A stretch of DNA of 64,000 nucleotides from Pseudomonas sp. dw_358 (GTDB taxonomy: Bacteria > Pseudomonadota > Gammaproteobacteria > Pseudomonadales > Pseudomonadaceae), in NCBI RefSeq assembly GCF_018449655.1, contig NZ_JAAVUX010000004.1, forward strand, positions 186,001-250,000, given 5' to 3'. Of this stretch, positions 1 to 9,935 are shown piece after piece (within the stretch, counting starts at the first letter, position 1; every line of letters begins with the position of its first letter). The position numbers were made by a program, and so were the translations under genes. Below the pieces are notes generated by a model. That model was given only the letters and a program-made list of their open reading frames with translations, was not told the origin of the DNA and made no database searches.

Positions 1-1013
1 GCCTCACGGAAAAACGCGAGCAATTGAGCCTGGGCCTGGAAGAGGGCGAAGCGCCACTTGAGGAGCTGCGCCTCAAGCTCGAAGAGCTGCTGGAGCGGCG
101 CATGGTGGTCGACGAGGAAATGCGTCAGGCACGCATGGCCATGGAAGACGCCGACCGCGACCTGCGCGACGCCGAAAAGCGCCGTGGCTCGGCCGAGCAA
201 CAGTCGCAAATGCTGCGCGGGCAGCTGGAGCAGTACCGCATGGAGTGGCAGGCCTTGACCGTGCGCCGCACCGCCTTGCAGGAGCAACTGCGCGAAGACG
301 GCTATGACCTGCACGGTGTGCTGGCCACCCTCGATCCTTTGGCCAACGAGAAAGAAGCCGAAGAAGAATTGGAGCGTATCGACGGGCGGATTCAGCGGCT
401 TGGGGCAATCAATCTCGCGGCCATCGACGAGTACCAGCAGCAGTCCGAGCGCAAACGTTATCTGGATGCACAGAATGCCGACCTGGTGGAGGCGCTGGAA
501 ACCCTGGAAAACGTCATCCGCAAGATCGACAAGGAAACCCGCCACCGTTTCAAGGACACTTTCGATCAGATCAACGCCGGTTTGCAGGCGCTGTTTCCGA
601 AAGTTTTCGGCGGTGGCAGCGCTTATTTGGAACTGACGGGCGAAGATTTACTCGATACAGGGGTCTCTATCATGGCGCGCCCGCCAGGGAAGAAGAACAG
701 CACCATCCATTTGCTGTCCGGTGGCGAAAAGGCGCTGACCGCACTGGCGCTGGTGTTTGCCATCTTCAAACTCAACCCGGCGCCGTTCTGCATGCTCGAC
801 GAGGTTGACGCGCCATTGGATGACGCCAACGTGGGACGTTACGCGCGGCTGGTGAAAGAAATGTCAGAAACCGTGCAGTTCATCTATATCACCCACAACA
901 AGATCGCCATGGAAATGGCCGACCAGTTGATGGGGGTGACCATGCATGAACCCGGCTGTTCGCGGCTGGTGGCGGTGGATGTCGAGGAGGCGATGAAGCT
1001 GGTGGATGCGTAA
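1..1013 (+). CDS. smc: chromosome partition protein SMC (3' part)
   Basis: C-terminal part, about 336 residues, of the condensin ATPase SMC; the 5' part lies before the window and the frame is open from the first base. Seen: a charged coiled-coil stretch, a short globular part, then the C-terminal ATPase head with the ABC signature [14 protein letters not shown] followed at once by the Walker B region [13 protein letters not shown] and a final YITHNK switch region. In the family this head pairs with the N-terminal Walker A half, and with ScpA/ScpB compacts newly replicated DNA. zipA follows in the same direction after about 200 bases, the usual Pseudomonas order. Confidence 0.97.
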   Translation, partial: LTEKREQLSLGLEEGEAPLEELRLKLEELLERRMVVDEEMRQARMAMEDADRDLRDAEKRRGSAEQQSQMLRGQLEQYRMEWQALTVRRTALQEQLREDGYDLHGVLATLDPLANEKEAEEELERIDGRIQRLGAINLAAIDEYQQQSERKRYLDAQNADLVEALETLENVIRKIDKETRHRFKDTFDQINAGLQALFPKVFGGGSAYLELTGEDLLDTGVSIMARPPGKKNSTIHLLSGGEKALTALALVFAIFKLNPAPFCMLDEVDAPLDDANVGRYARLVKEMSETVQFIYITHNKIAMEMADQLMGVTMHEPGCSRLVAVDVEEAMKLVDA

Positions 1014-1163
1014 AATTTCCACTTTTCTCAAGGAAAATTCGCCTTTGGCGCAGGTGCTTGCGACAAGCGGTGTAAAGTTGCCTTGGGTCGTGCTAGCTTA
1101 ATGTACATATTTCCCTACATGTGGATAAAACGCCTGCCAGAACATAGAGTTGGCGCCACGTCT

Positions 1164-1189
1164 TAAAGGTGTTTAAACCCTTTATTTTT
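1164..1189 (+). terminator. possible AU-rich terminator between smc and zipA
   Basis: TAAAGG (1164-1169) pairs with CCTTTA (1179-1184) around a self-complementary GTTTAAAC, and a run of five T follows. The stem is AT-rich and so weak. It sits 30 bases before the zipA start, so it could also act as a leader hairpin. Confidence 0.35.
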
Positions 1190-1219
1190 CAGCATTTTTT
1201 ATAGAGGCACAGGAATTAC

Positions 1220-2095
1220 ATGGAAATCGGTCTGCGCGAGTGGCTGATCGTCATCGGCATCATTGTCATCGCCGGTATTCTTTTTGATGGCTGGCGCCGG
1301 ATGCGCGGCGGCAAGGGCAAGCTCAAGTTTCGTCTGGACCGCAGTTTTGGCGATGTCGCGGACGATACTGGCAGCGCTGAAGTATTAGGCCCGCCCCGGG
1401 TGCTGGAAAACGCCCACGAGTCACCCCTGGACGATCACGACCTGCCGTCCATGAGTGCGCCGGTGCGTGAAGCGGCGCCCAAGCGCGGCAGCAAGGCGGC
1501 CAAGGCCGACAGCAAAAAGCCCGAATCGAAAAAGCCTGACCCTAACCTCAAGCTGGATCTTGACGAGCCGTCCCTGAGCACCCGCGATGATTTCGCCGAC
1601 GATAGCCAGGCGCCGATCTTCGGATCCAGCACCGGTGCCCCGGAGCTCAAGGATCAGCCCCCGGTCGAAGAAGTGCTGGTGATCAGTGTGATCTCCCGTG
1701 ACGAAAGTGGCTTCCGTGGCCCGGCCTTGTTGCAGAACATCCTCGAAAGCGGCCTGCGCTTCGGCGAGATGGATATTTTCCACCGCCACGAAAGCATGGC
1801 TGGCAACGGCGAGGTGCTGTTCTCTATGGCCAACGCGGTCAAGCCGGGGATCTTCGACCTCGACGACATCGATCACTTCAGCACCCGGGCCGTGAGTTTC
1901 TTCCTCAGCCTGCCCGGCCCGCGTCACCCCAAGCAGGCCTTCGACGTCATGGTCGCGGCAGCGCGCAAGCTGTCTCAGGAGCTGGGCGGCGAGCTCAAGG
2001 ATGACCAGCGCAGCGTGCTGACCGCGCAGACCATCGAACACTATCGCCAGCGCATCGTCGAATTCGAGCGCCGGGCCTTGACCCAGCGTCGTTGA
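1220..2095 (+). CDS. zipA: cell division protein ZipA
   Basis: Inner-membrane division protein that tethers FtsZ polymers to the membrane at the Z-ring. The 291-residue product has the expected layout: a periplasm-out N-terminal transmembrane helix at about residues 7-24, a short basic segment ([14 protein letters not shown]), a flexible charged linker rich in K, D, S and P to about residue 145, then the C-terminal FtsZ-binding domain (starting near VEEVLVISV). The ATG has AGGA seven bases upstream. It stands between smc and ligA, as in other pseudomonads. Confidence 0.96.
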   Translation: MEIGLREWLIVIGIIVIAGILFDGWRRMRGGKGKLKFRLDRSFGDVADDTGSAEVLGPPRVLENAHESPLDDHDLPSMSAPVREAAPKRGSKAAKADSKKPESKKPDPNLKLDLDEPSLSTRDDFADDSQAPIFGSSTGAPELKDQPPVEEVLVISVISRDESGFRGPALLQNILESGLRFGEMDIFHRHESMAGNGEVLFSMANAVKPGIFDLDDIDHFSTRAVSFFLSLPGPRHPKQAFDVMVAAARKLSQELGGELKDDQRSVLTAQTIEHYRQRIVEFERRALTQRR

Positions 2096-2102
2096 CACCC
2101 TC

Positions 2103-2159
2103 GTTCCCGAGCAAGCTCGGTCCTGCAGCGAAGGTGTAGGGCCTGGCTTGCTCGGGAAC
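2103..2159. repeat. REPIN-type inverted pair of REP sequences
   Basis: GTTCCCGAGCAAGC (2103-2116) is the exact reverse complement of GCTTGCTCGGGAAC (2146-2159). Each arm extends inward into an imperfect REP with the CCGAGC / TCCTGC tail. Two relatives of the same family occur at 4593-4615 and 47222-47302. Confidence 0.8.
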
Positions 2160-2179
2160 CTGACACCGCCGAAAATCAG

Positions 2180-2203
2180 AGAGCAGCCCCGGCTGCTCTT
2201 TTG
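2180..2203 (+). terminator. possible terminator after zipA
   Basis: AGAGCAGCC (2180-2188) and GGCTGCTCT (2191-2199) form a perfect nine-base stem with a two-base gap, followed by TTT. The T run is short. It lies 21 bases before ligA and would uncouple ligA from zipA if active. Confidence 0.45.
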
Positions 2204-2209
2204 CATTGA

Positions 2210-4573
<2,364 letters not shown>

Positions 4574-4592
4574 CACAGCACCGATGGCGCCA

Positions 4593-4615
4593 GTAGGACC
4601 GAGCGTGCTCGGGAA
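4593..4615 (+). repeat. single REP sequence downstream of ligA
   Basis: GTAGGACCGAGC-G-TGCTCGGGAA matches the REP consensus shared with the inverted pairs at 2103-2159 and 47222-47302. No partner arm is visible nearby, so it is a singlet. Confidence 0.7.
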
Positions 4616-4843
4616 GCCGCGTAGCTGGCGATCAAGCTTTAGAACGCCGCCATACGATAATCGATGCGACCAACGGTATAGAGTAAAAGTGATTGAAAAT
4701 AAAGGATTTACTCGTCTTTTTTGGGGAGATGCCCAGGGCTCCCCCCTCATTCGTAACGCACGGTCGCTGCAGACGATCACTTCGATTGAACTGCGTTCGA
4801 CTCGCCATGATCTAGTCTTGGCGAGCACACAGGGAGGCCGCCC

Positions 4844-6010
4844 ATGTACAAGTTCTTCGAACAATTGACCAGCCGGATCTCGGCGCCTTTCGTCAAACCC
4901 GAAACCCGCCACAGCAAAGTCTGGGAATGCCAGTGCGGGCAGTCGATCTTCTTCGCCAACAGCCAGTGCCTGGCCTGCCAGTCGGTGCTGGGCTACTGGC
5001 CCGAGCGCAACCTGCTGTCGTCCCTGGATGCCGGGCCGGAGCAAGGCACCTGGCGCCTGCACTCGGACCCCGAAGCCGGGTTGTTTCGCCGCTGCGCCAA
5101 TCTCGACACCCCGGCGGCCTGTAACTGGCTGCTGGCTGCCGATGCGCCGGGGGAGCTGTGTATCGCCTGCAGCCTGAATCACACCATCCCCGACCTCAGT
5201 ATTCAGGAAAACCACGAACGCTGGCGCAAGGTCGAGACCGCCAAGCGCCGCCTGGTGGCACAACTGATCAACCTCGGCCTGCCGGTGATCGCCAAGGTGC
5301 AGAACGAAGAGACGGGCTTGTCCTTCGACTTCATCGGCATTGATCTTGAGGGCAACCTGCCCACCACCGGTCACGCCAACGGCCTGATCACGCTGGACAT
5401 CAAGGAAGCCGACGACGCCCACCGCGAACGCATCCGCGTGCAGATGCGCGAGCCCTACCGCACCTTGCTCGGCCACTTCCGCCACGAAGTCGGCCACTAC
5501 TACTGGGACCGCCTGGTTGCGGACAGCCACTGGCTGGGTGAATTTCGCGCATTGTTCGGCGACGAGCAACAGAGCTACGCGGACGCCCTGCAACGCCACT
5601 ACGACCAGGGTGCGCCGCTGGACTGGAACCAGACCCACGTCAGCGCCTACGCCACCATGCACCCCTGGGAAGACTGGGCCGAAACCTGGGCCCACTACCT
5701 GCACATGATGGACGCCGTCGACACTGCCTTGGGCTTTGGCATGAGCGCGCGGGAAATGGATTTTGACTACACGCCATTTCCGCTGGACACCCTCTACGAT
5801 CCGCAACACGCCAGCGGGCCGGCGTTCCTGGCCTTCGTCAACGCCTGGATCGAACTGGCGGGGATGTTGAACGAACTGTCCCGGGCCATGGGGCAACCGG
5901 ATTTTTATCCCTTCGTGCTGCCACCGGCGGTGATCGCCAAGCTGCACTTCATTCATCTGGTGATCCAGGAGAAGGGCGGCCGGGCCGACGAGGTGTTGCA
6001 GGTGGGATGA
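4844..6010 (+). CDS. putative zinc-binding metallopeptidase with N-terminal zinc ribbon
   Basis: Soluble 388-residue protein of the uncharacterised Peptidase_Mx / COG4307 type; no signal peptide is visible. N-terminal zinc ribbon with Cys29, Cys31, Cys42 and Cys45 (ECQCGQ ... QCLAC). A gluzincin-like HEVGH motif lies at about residues 214-218, with the downstream acidic segment EDWAETWAHYLHMMD likely to supply the third zinc ligand. Substrate unknown. The ATG is preceded by GGGAGG. Separate transcription unit between ligA and ffs. Confidence 0.85.
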   Translation: MYKFFEQLTSRISAPFVKPETRHSKVWECQCGQSIFFANSQCLACQSVLGYWPERNLLSSLDAGPEQGTWRLHSDPEAGLFRRCANLDTPAACNWLLAADAPGELCIACSLNHTIPDLSIQENHERWRKVETAKRRLVAQLINLGLPVIAKVQNEETGLSFDFIGIDLEGNLPTTGHANGLITLDIKEADDAHRERIRVQMREPYRTLLGHFRHEVGHYYWDRLVADSHWLGEFRALFGDEQQSYADALQRHYDQGAPLDWNQTHVSAYATMHPWEDWAETWAHYLHMMDAVDTALGFGMSAREMDFDYTPFPLDTLYDPQHASGPAFLAFVNAWIELAGMLNELSRAMGQPDFYPFVLPPAVIAKLHFIHLVIQEKGGRADEVLQVG

Positions 6011-6086
6011 AAAGGTGCCTGGGTCGGAGCCAAGGCGCTGGCTCAAGTGCTTGACCCCTATCAAATTTTTTATCTTCAGTAACGGG

Positions 6087-6114
6087 TTGTATCTTCGCTC
6101 AAGACCGGTACAAT
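6087..6114 (+). promoter_or_regulatory. sigma-70 promoter of ffs
   Basis: -35 TTGTAT (6087-6092), 16-base spacer, -10 TACAAT (6109-6114). Predicted start near 6121 leaves a leader of about 25 bases before the folded 4.5S RNA, similar to the processed precursor known in E. coli. Confidence 0.75.
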
Positions 6115-6146
6115 GGCCCCGCTCGCTGCCAGGCGAGTGTTGTCAT

Positions 6147-6256
6147 GGTGACCCCATCGGTCCCCCCGCAACGATTACCCGTTAACCTGGTCAGGCCCGG
6201 AAGGGAGCAGCCACAGCGGGGACATTGTGTGCCGGGGTGTGGCTGGTGGGGTTGCC
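6147..6256 (+). ncRNA. ffs: signal recognition particle 4.5S RNA
   Basis: The conserved SRP domain IV is plain: GGTCAGGCCCGGAAGGGAGC (6189-6208) carries the apical tetraloop and the symmetric and asymmetric loops that bind Ffh. The ends close by a ten-pair stem, 6147-6156 with 6247-6256, including G-U pairs. The RNA partners Ffh to deliver nascent membrane proteins to FtsY. The exact 5' end is inferred from the stem; RNase P processing of a leader is likely by analogy with E. coli. Confidence 0.95.
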
Positions 6257-6330
6257 TCCATTTCAAATTCATCAAGCCATGATGAGTTTTTCGCGCCAAA
6301 ATCTTCCGACCACGTTGCAATCGCACGATC

Positions 6331-6513
6331 TCAGCCGAGAGAAGTTTCGGCCCAGACGCCAAACCGTTTGGCCAGAGCCTGAACTTGTCGAACGCTCAGT
6401 TTGCGTTTCCCCGCCAAAAGCTGCGAAACCGTTGATTGATTCCCCGATTCCGGCAGTTCTCCTTGGGTGATTGGGTGCTCTTCCATGAACGAGCGCAGCA
6501 CGTCGACGCCCAC
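6331..6513 (-). pseudogene. remnant of HigA-type helix-turn-helix antitoxin
   Basis: About 60 codons reading ...HPITQGELPESGNQSTVSQ then LLAGKRKLSVRQVQALAKRF, the C-terminal helix-turn-helix of HigA/COG5499 antitoxins. An in-frame TAA lies two codons upstream of the first possible GTG (6513), with no ribosome binding site, so the N-terminal half of the family is missing. No toxin gene or remnant is recognisable in the adjoining bases. The stretch 6257-6608 holds nothing else that I can identify. It is probably a decayed toxin-antitoxin locus. Confidence 0.6.
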
Positions 6514-6608
6514 GGCCGATTAAACAACCTTCACACACCCCAAAATCCCTGAACTCCCTCCACTTGCCACCCCTCCATTGCACATACCCACGCCTTGGAA
6601 GCCTACCC

Positions 6609-7493
6609 ATGCAACGCCGAGAGTTCCTCATCAAGACCGGTCTCGCCGCCGCCACCGTCCCGCTGTCCGACGTTCTGCACGCTGCCACCGAGCCGGTGAC
6701 ACCGACGCCTGCCCGACCCACCCCGACCATCCTGCAGATCAAGGACCTGCACATCGGCAGCGGCGCCCCCAAGATCATCGCCTCGATCACCGGCACCACT
6801 TCCGATCAGGCCCTGCAGCAAGCCACCGCCATCGGCCAGTCGCCCCAGGTCGACATCTGCGAGCTGCGAATGGACCACCTGCCTGCCGACACCACGCCCA
6901 AGGCCATGGCCGATCTGGTCAATCAGGTTATCTACAGCCTGCAAGGCAAGCCCTTGCTGGCGACCTTTCGCAGTCAGGAGGAGGGCGGCCAGCGCTCTCT
7001 GGCCGATGCCGATTACTTCGGCCTCTACACGACCCTGGTGGAAAGCACGGGAGTGGATCTGATCGATGTGGAAATGATGAAGCCCCAGGCAGGCGTGACC
7101 TCGCTGATCGATTCGGCCCATGGCAAGAACGTCGCGGTGATTCTCTCCAATCACGACTTTCATGCCACCCCGCAGCAAGTCGTGATCGTCGAGCGTTTGC
7201 GCCGACAGCAAGCGCTAGGGGCGGACGTTCTGAAAATCGCGGTGATGCCGCAGTCGCCGGCGGACGTGCTGACCTTGATGGCCGCGAGTCAGGAGATGTT
7301 CACGCGCTTTGCCGACCGGCCATTGCTGACCCTGTCCATGGGCCCGTTGGGAGTGACCTCGCGGCTGGCCGGCCAGCTCACCGGTTCGGCGCTGACCTTT
7401 GCCAGCCTGGGGGCCGCCTCGGCACCGGGTCAGTTGAAGGCTGATGCGGTGCGCTCGGTGCTGGGGGTGATCGACCAAGGGGCCAAGGCGTGA
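6609..7493 (+). CDS. aroD: type I 3-dehydroquinate dehydratase with Tat export signal
   Basis: Class I (Schiff-base) 3-dehydroquinase converting 3-dehydroquinate to 3-dehydroshikimate. 294 residues: a twin-arginine leader (QRREFLIK, then a hydrophobic stretch and a likely cut after LHA, about residue 25), followed by the complete TIM-barrel domain. Active-site residues in place: Glu85 (ELR), His182 (SNHDF), Schiff-base Lys209 (LKIAVMP) and the SMG..G..SR loop (243-252). Pseudomonads normally use small type II AroQ for aromatic synthesis, so an exported type I enzyme suggests periplasmic quinate/dehydroquinate breakdown (inference). ATG 6609 was preferred over the TTG at 6564 because it begins the Tat motif. 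Confidence 0.88.
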   Translation: MQRREFLIKTGLAAATVPLSDVLHAATEPVTPTPARPTPTILQIKDLHIGSGAPKIIASITGTTSDQALQQATAIGQSPQVDICELRMDHLPADTTPKAMADLVNQVIYSLQGKPLLATFRSQEEGGQRSLADADYFGLYTTLVESTGVDLIDVEMMKPQAGVTSLIDSAHGKNVAVILSNHDFHATPQQVVIVERLRRQQALGADVLKIAVMPQSPADVLTLMAASQEMFTRFADRPLLTLSMGPLGVTSRLAGQLTGSALTFASLGAASAPGQLKADAVRSVLGVIDQGAKA

Positions 7494-7496
7494 GGT

Positions 7497-8339
7497 TCAG
7501 CCGACCTTGTGCACCAGGTCGTTGAAGAAGGTCGCGCTGCGCTCGATGGTATCGACGATGGTGGCGTGATCTTTCCACAGCGAGTCGGCGACCGCGTCGG
7601 AGAAGATCTCCAGCACGTAATCCCCGGTGTAGCCGGCGTCCACCAGGTCGCCCAGCAGCGGCGCCAGAGGAATTTCGCCTTCGCCTAAAGCGCGGCGATC
7701 ATGCAGCGACTGCGGGCGGCGCCAGTCGGCCAGTTGCACGATGAACAGCTTGTCGGCGCTGATGGTGGATAGCAAGGAGCTGTCCTGCCAGCTGTTGTAC
7801 AGGTCCAGGCACAGGCCGAAACTGTCCCGGTCCACGGCGGCGACCATTTCCCGGGCCTGGCTGAAGGTGAACAGAATCGAGTTGCGGTTCATCAGGGATG
7901 GGCCCAGCGCCTCCAGGGCGATGCGCATGCCTTTGGCCTTGGCATGCTCGGCGAGGGTGCGGTAATGCTCGACGCAGCCGTCCCAGACGCGGGCTTCATT
8001 GCCTTGGGGATCGGCGCCGGTGTTGCTGACCAGCGCCAGTCCCGGCCAGAATTCGCTGAACAGGTCCACCGAGGCGATCAGGTTGTCCAGCCGCGCTTGC
8101 GGCGCCTCGGGGTGCGGGTCCGAGGCCGATGGGAAGATGGTCAGGGTGCGCGGCTGGATGGAGGTGATGCGCACGCCGCTGTCCTGGATCATGGCCAGTT
8201 GATCGCGAGCTTGCGCGCGGTCCGAGGCGAGTTTTTTTTCGGTGATCTCCATGGCGCAGCCCAGGCGCTGGCACAGCTCCAGGTCTTCGGCGAGGCTGAG
8301 GGGGGTGGTGGTGATTTGGCTGATGGCCAGGGTGTGCAT
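7497..8339 (-). CDS. sugar phosphate isomerase/epimerase-like TIM barrel (possible 3-dehydroshikimate dehydratase)
   Basis: 280-residue AP-endonuclease-2/xylose-isomerase-like barrel with no signal peptide. Metal-ligand candidates: Glu143 (LEALG), Asp179, Gln202 (VQLAD) and Glu244 (LEIFS). The usual DxxH reads DLYN, so the common His is Asn182. This superfamily includes sugar epimerases, IolE/IolI and 3-dehydroshikimate dehydratases. It converges on the dehydroquinase gene with only three bases between stop codons, which makes a role in 3-dehydroshikimate to protocatechuate conversion worth testing, but the sequence alone does not settle the substrate. Confidence 0.75.
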   Translation of the reverse strand: MHTLAISQITTTPLSLAEDLELCQRLGCAMEITEKKLASDRAQARDQLAMIQDSGVRITSIQPRTLTIFPSASDPHPEAPQARLDNLIASVDLFSEFWPGLALVSNTGADPQGNEARVWDGCVEHYRTLAEHAKAKGMRIALEALGPSLMNRNSILFTFSQAREMVAAVDRDSFGLCLDLYNSWQDSSLLSTISADKLFIVQLADWRRPQSLHDRRALGEGEIPLAPLLGDLVDAGYTGDYVLEIFSDAVADSLWKDHATIVDTIERSATFFNDLVHKVG

Positions 8340-8705
8340 GGGATACCTCTACAGGGAGGCAGGCTTGGCAACGGTGACGCATGAAGCCGCCTGCCGGGCT
8401 CAAAATGGCTCAAGTTATTGAGATCACGCTCCAGAGTCGGGGTTCAAGATAATTGCGGGCCTGCACTTGGGTCACGCTCAACTTTACGGCGGCGGTGCAA
8501 GGATGCGTCCGACGAATTCATCAAAAAGAGGAACCGTGAATGCGATGTGTGCGTACTCCGGGCTATAGATCATGCCTTTCTTGATCAGGCTGTCTCGTAC
8601 GGGACCCGGACTGGTGGCCCTGCGACCTAGCGAGCACGAAGGACTGCGGGCATGCTGTAGACTCGCTATCGAGCAAGCTGATCAAGGACCACTCGGGACA
8701 CCGCC
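8340..8705. other. 366-base intergenic region without recognised gene
   Basis: Lies between two divergent genes and must hold both promoters. I see no tRNA, repeat or convincing small gene here; the open frame 8418-8630 has no ribosome binding site and no recognisable product. Confidence 0.5.
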
Positions 8706-9044
8706 ATGATCCACCGTGTATTGGCTATATCACTGCTGTCATTCAGTCTGTCCGCCCAGGCCGCTTCCACCGTCTACGGCAACGGCGGCGCCAGCTGTGC
8801 GCTGTTCCTGATCGCCGCTCAGGCCAAGCAGGGTGGCAACCCCAGTGTCGACAGTTTCATGATGTGGTTCAGCGGCTACGCCAGCCTGGCCAGCGCCCAG
8901 ACGAGCATCGACTATTTTGCCGATACCACCCCCGCCAGCCGCCAGCACTGGCTGGAGGAGTACTGCAAGGCCCATCCGCTGGGGATGTTCGACGAGGCGG
9001 TGGCGGCGTTGATGGCGGTGTTGGCCGAGCATCAGGCTCAGTAG
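8706..9044 (+). CDS. small secreted protein of unknown function
   Basis: 112 residues with a clear Sec signal peptide (basic start, hydrophobic ISLLSFSLS, cut after AQA near residue 19). The mature part of about 93 residues has two cysteines (GASCALF and EEYCKAHP) that could form one disulfide, with WFSGYASLAS between them. The spacing recalls small HdeA/Rap1a-like periplasmic proteins, but similarity is too weak for an assignment. The gene converges on the solute-binding protein gene with four bases between stops. Confidence 0.75.
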   Translation: MIHRVLAISLLSFSLSAQAASTVYGNGGASCALFLIAAQAKQGGNPSVDSFMMWFSGYASLASAQTSIDYFADTTPASRQHWLEEYCKAHPLGMFDEAVAALMAVLAEHQAQ

Positions 9045-9048
9045 AGGG

Positions 9049-9804
9049 TCATTTGTCCCGGCGCACCGGCAGGCCGTTATACCTACGTACCAGGGCGTCC
9101 ACTTCCCCGGACATCTTCATCCGCAGCAGGGTGCGCAAAATACGCTGCACCGGGATCGCCGGGTCGTCGCGCACGTAGCAGCCCAGTTGCAGGTCCTGGA
9201 TCTCGGCCACTTCATGCAGCTGCTGGTCGGCGGGCAACTGGTGGTTGAGCCAGTTGACCGTAAGGGCGTTGCTGGCGGCATAGCGGTAGCGGTGGGCCAG
9301 CAGTTTTTCCAGCACCTGCTGCTGATTGCGGGCATCGTCCCGTTGCAAGGTCCCGTCGTTGAATGCCTTGTCCAGCAGTGGATACTCGAACCCCAGTACG
9401 GTACCGATCTTCTCGTTGCGCAGTTGGCCGAGGTCCACCGGTTGGCTGTCATCCGACAATGCCACCAGCACATCACGCTGCTCCATCACTGGAATGCTCC
9501 AGATGTAGTCGCCCGAAAGGTTCGGCAGCCAGGATTGTGCGGCGTAGCAGCGCACGTCGATGTGGCCGTTTTCCATGGCCGCCTGCAGGCGTTTGCGCGG
9601 GATGAGGGTGAACTGCGCCGGCAACCCGACCTGCCGGGCGAGGCTGGCCATCATGTCGTAGAGAATGCCGCCGGTGGTTTCGCCGTTATCGACTTGCACC
9701 AGCGGCATGCTCCAGCTTTGCGCAATGGAAAAACGCAGCGGGGCCTCGGCGCCCAGTACCTGGCCCATGCACAGCAGCGCGAGAGCGCCCAAAGCTAAAC
9801 GCAT
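9049..9804 (-). CDS. periplasmic solute-binding protein, amino-acid ABC family (SBP_bac_3)
   Basis: 251-residue type II periplasmic binding protein. Sec signal peptide MRLALGALALLCMGQVLGA, then a family-3 fold (LRFSIAQSWSMPLVQVDNG, GGILYDMMASLARQVGLPAQF). The ATG at 9804 was chosen over the longer frame because it starts the signal peptide and has GAGAG eight bases upstream. No ABC permease or ATPase is adjacent, so it may be an orphan receptor or lie apart from its transporter. Ligand unknown. Confidence 0.85.
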   Translation of the reverse strand: MRLALGALALLCMGQVLGAEAPLRFSIAQSWSMPLVQVDNGETTGGILYDMMASLARQVGLPAQFTLIPRKRLQAAMENGHIDVRCYAAQSWLPNLSGDYIWSIPVMEQRDVLVALSDDSQPVDLGQLRNEKIGTVLGFEYPLLDKAFNDGTLQRDDARNQQQVLEKLLAHRYRYAASNALTVNWLNHQLPADQQLHEVAEIQDLQLGCYVRDDPAIPVQRILRTLLRMKMSGEVDALVRRYNGLPVRRDK

Positions 9805-9935
9805 GCAAGGTCTCTCAGACGGTTTTTGTCGGTAATCATCCGGGTCCGCCATATATCGCGGTGCCACCGGATGCAATTTTGCGCCTGCTCCGCTACGATT
9901 AGCGGTCTTCCGCTTCCCAGTTGCGACGGTTTTTC

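Noticed and set aside
8418..8630. 70-codon frame in the gap before the small secreted protein
   Set aside because: No ribosome binding site, no recognisable product, and composition unlike coding sequence.
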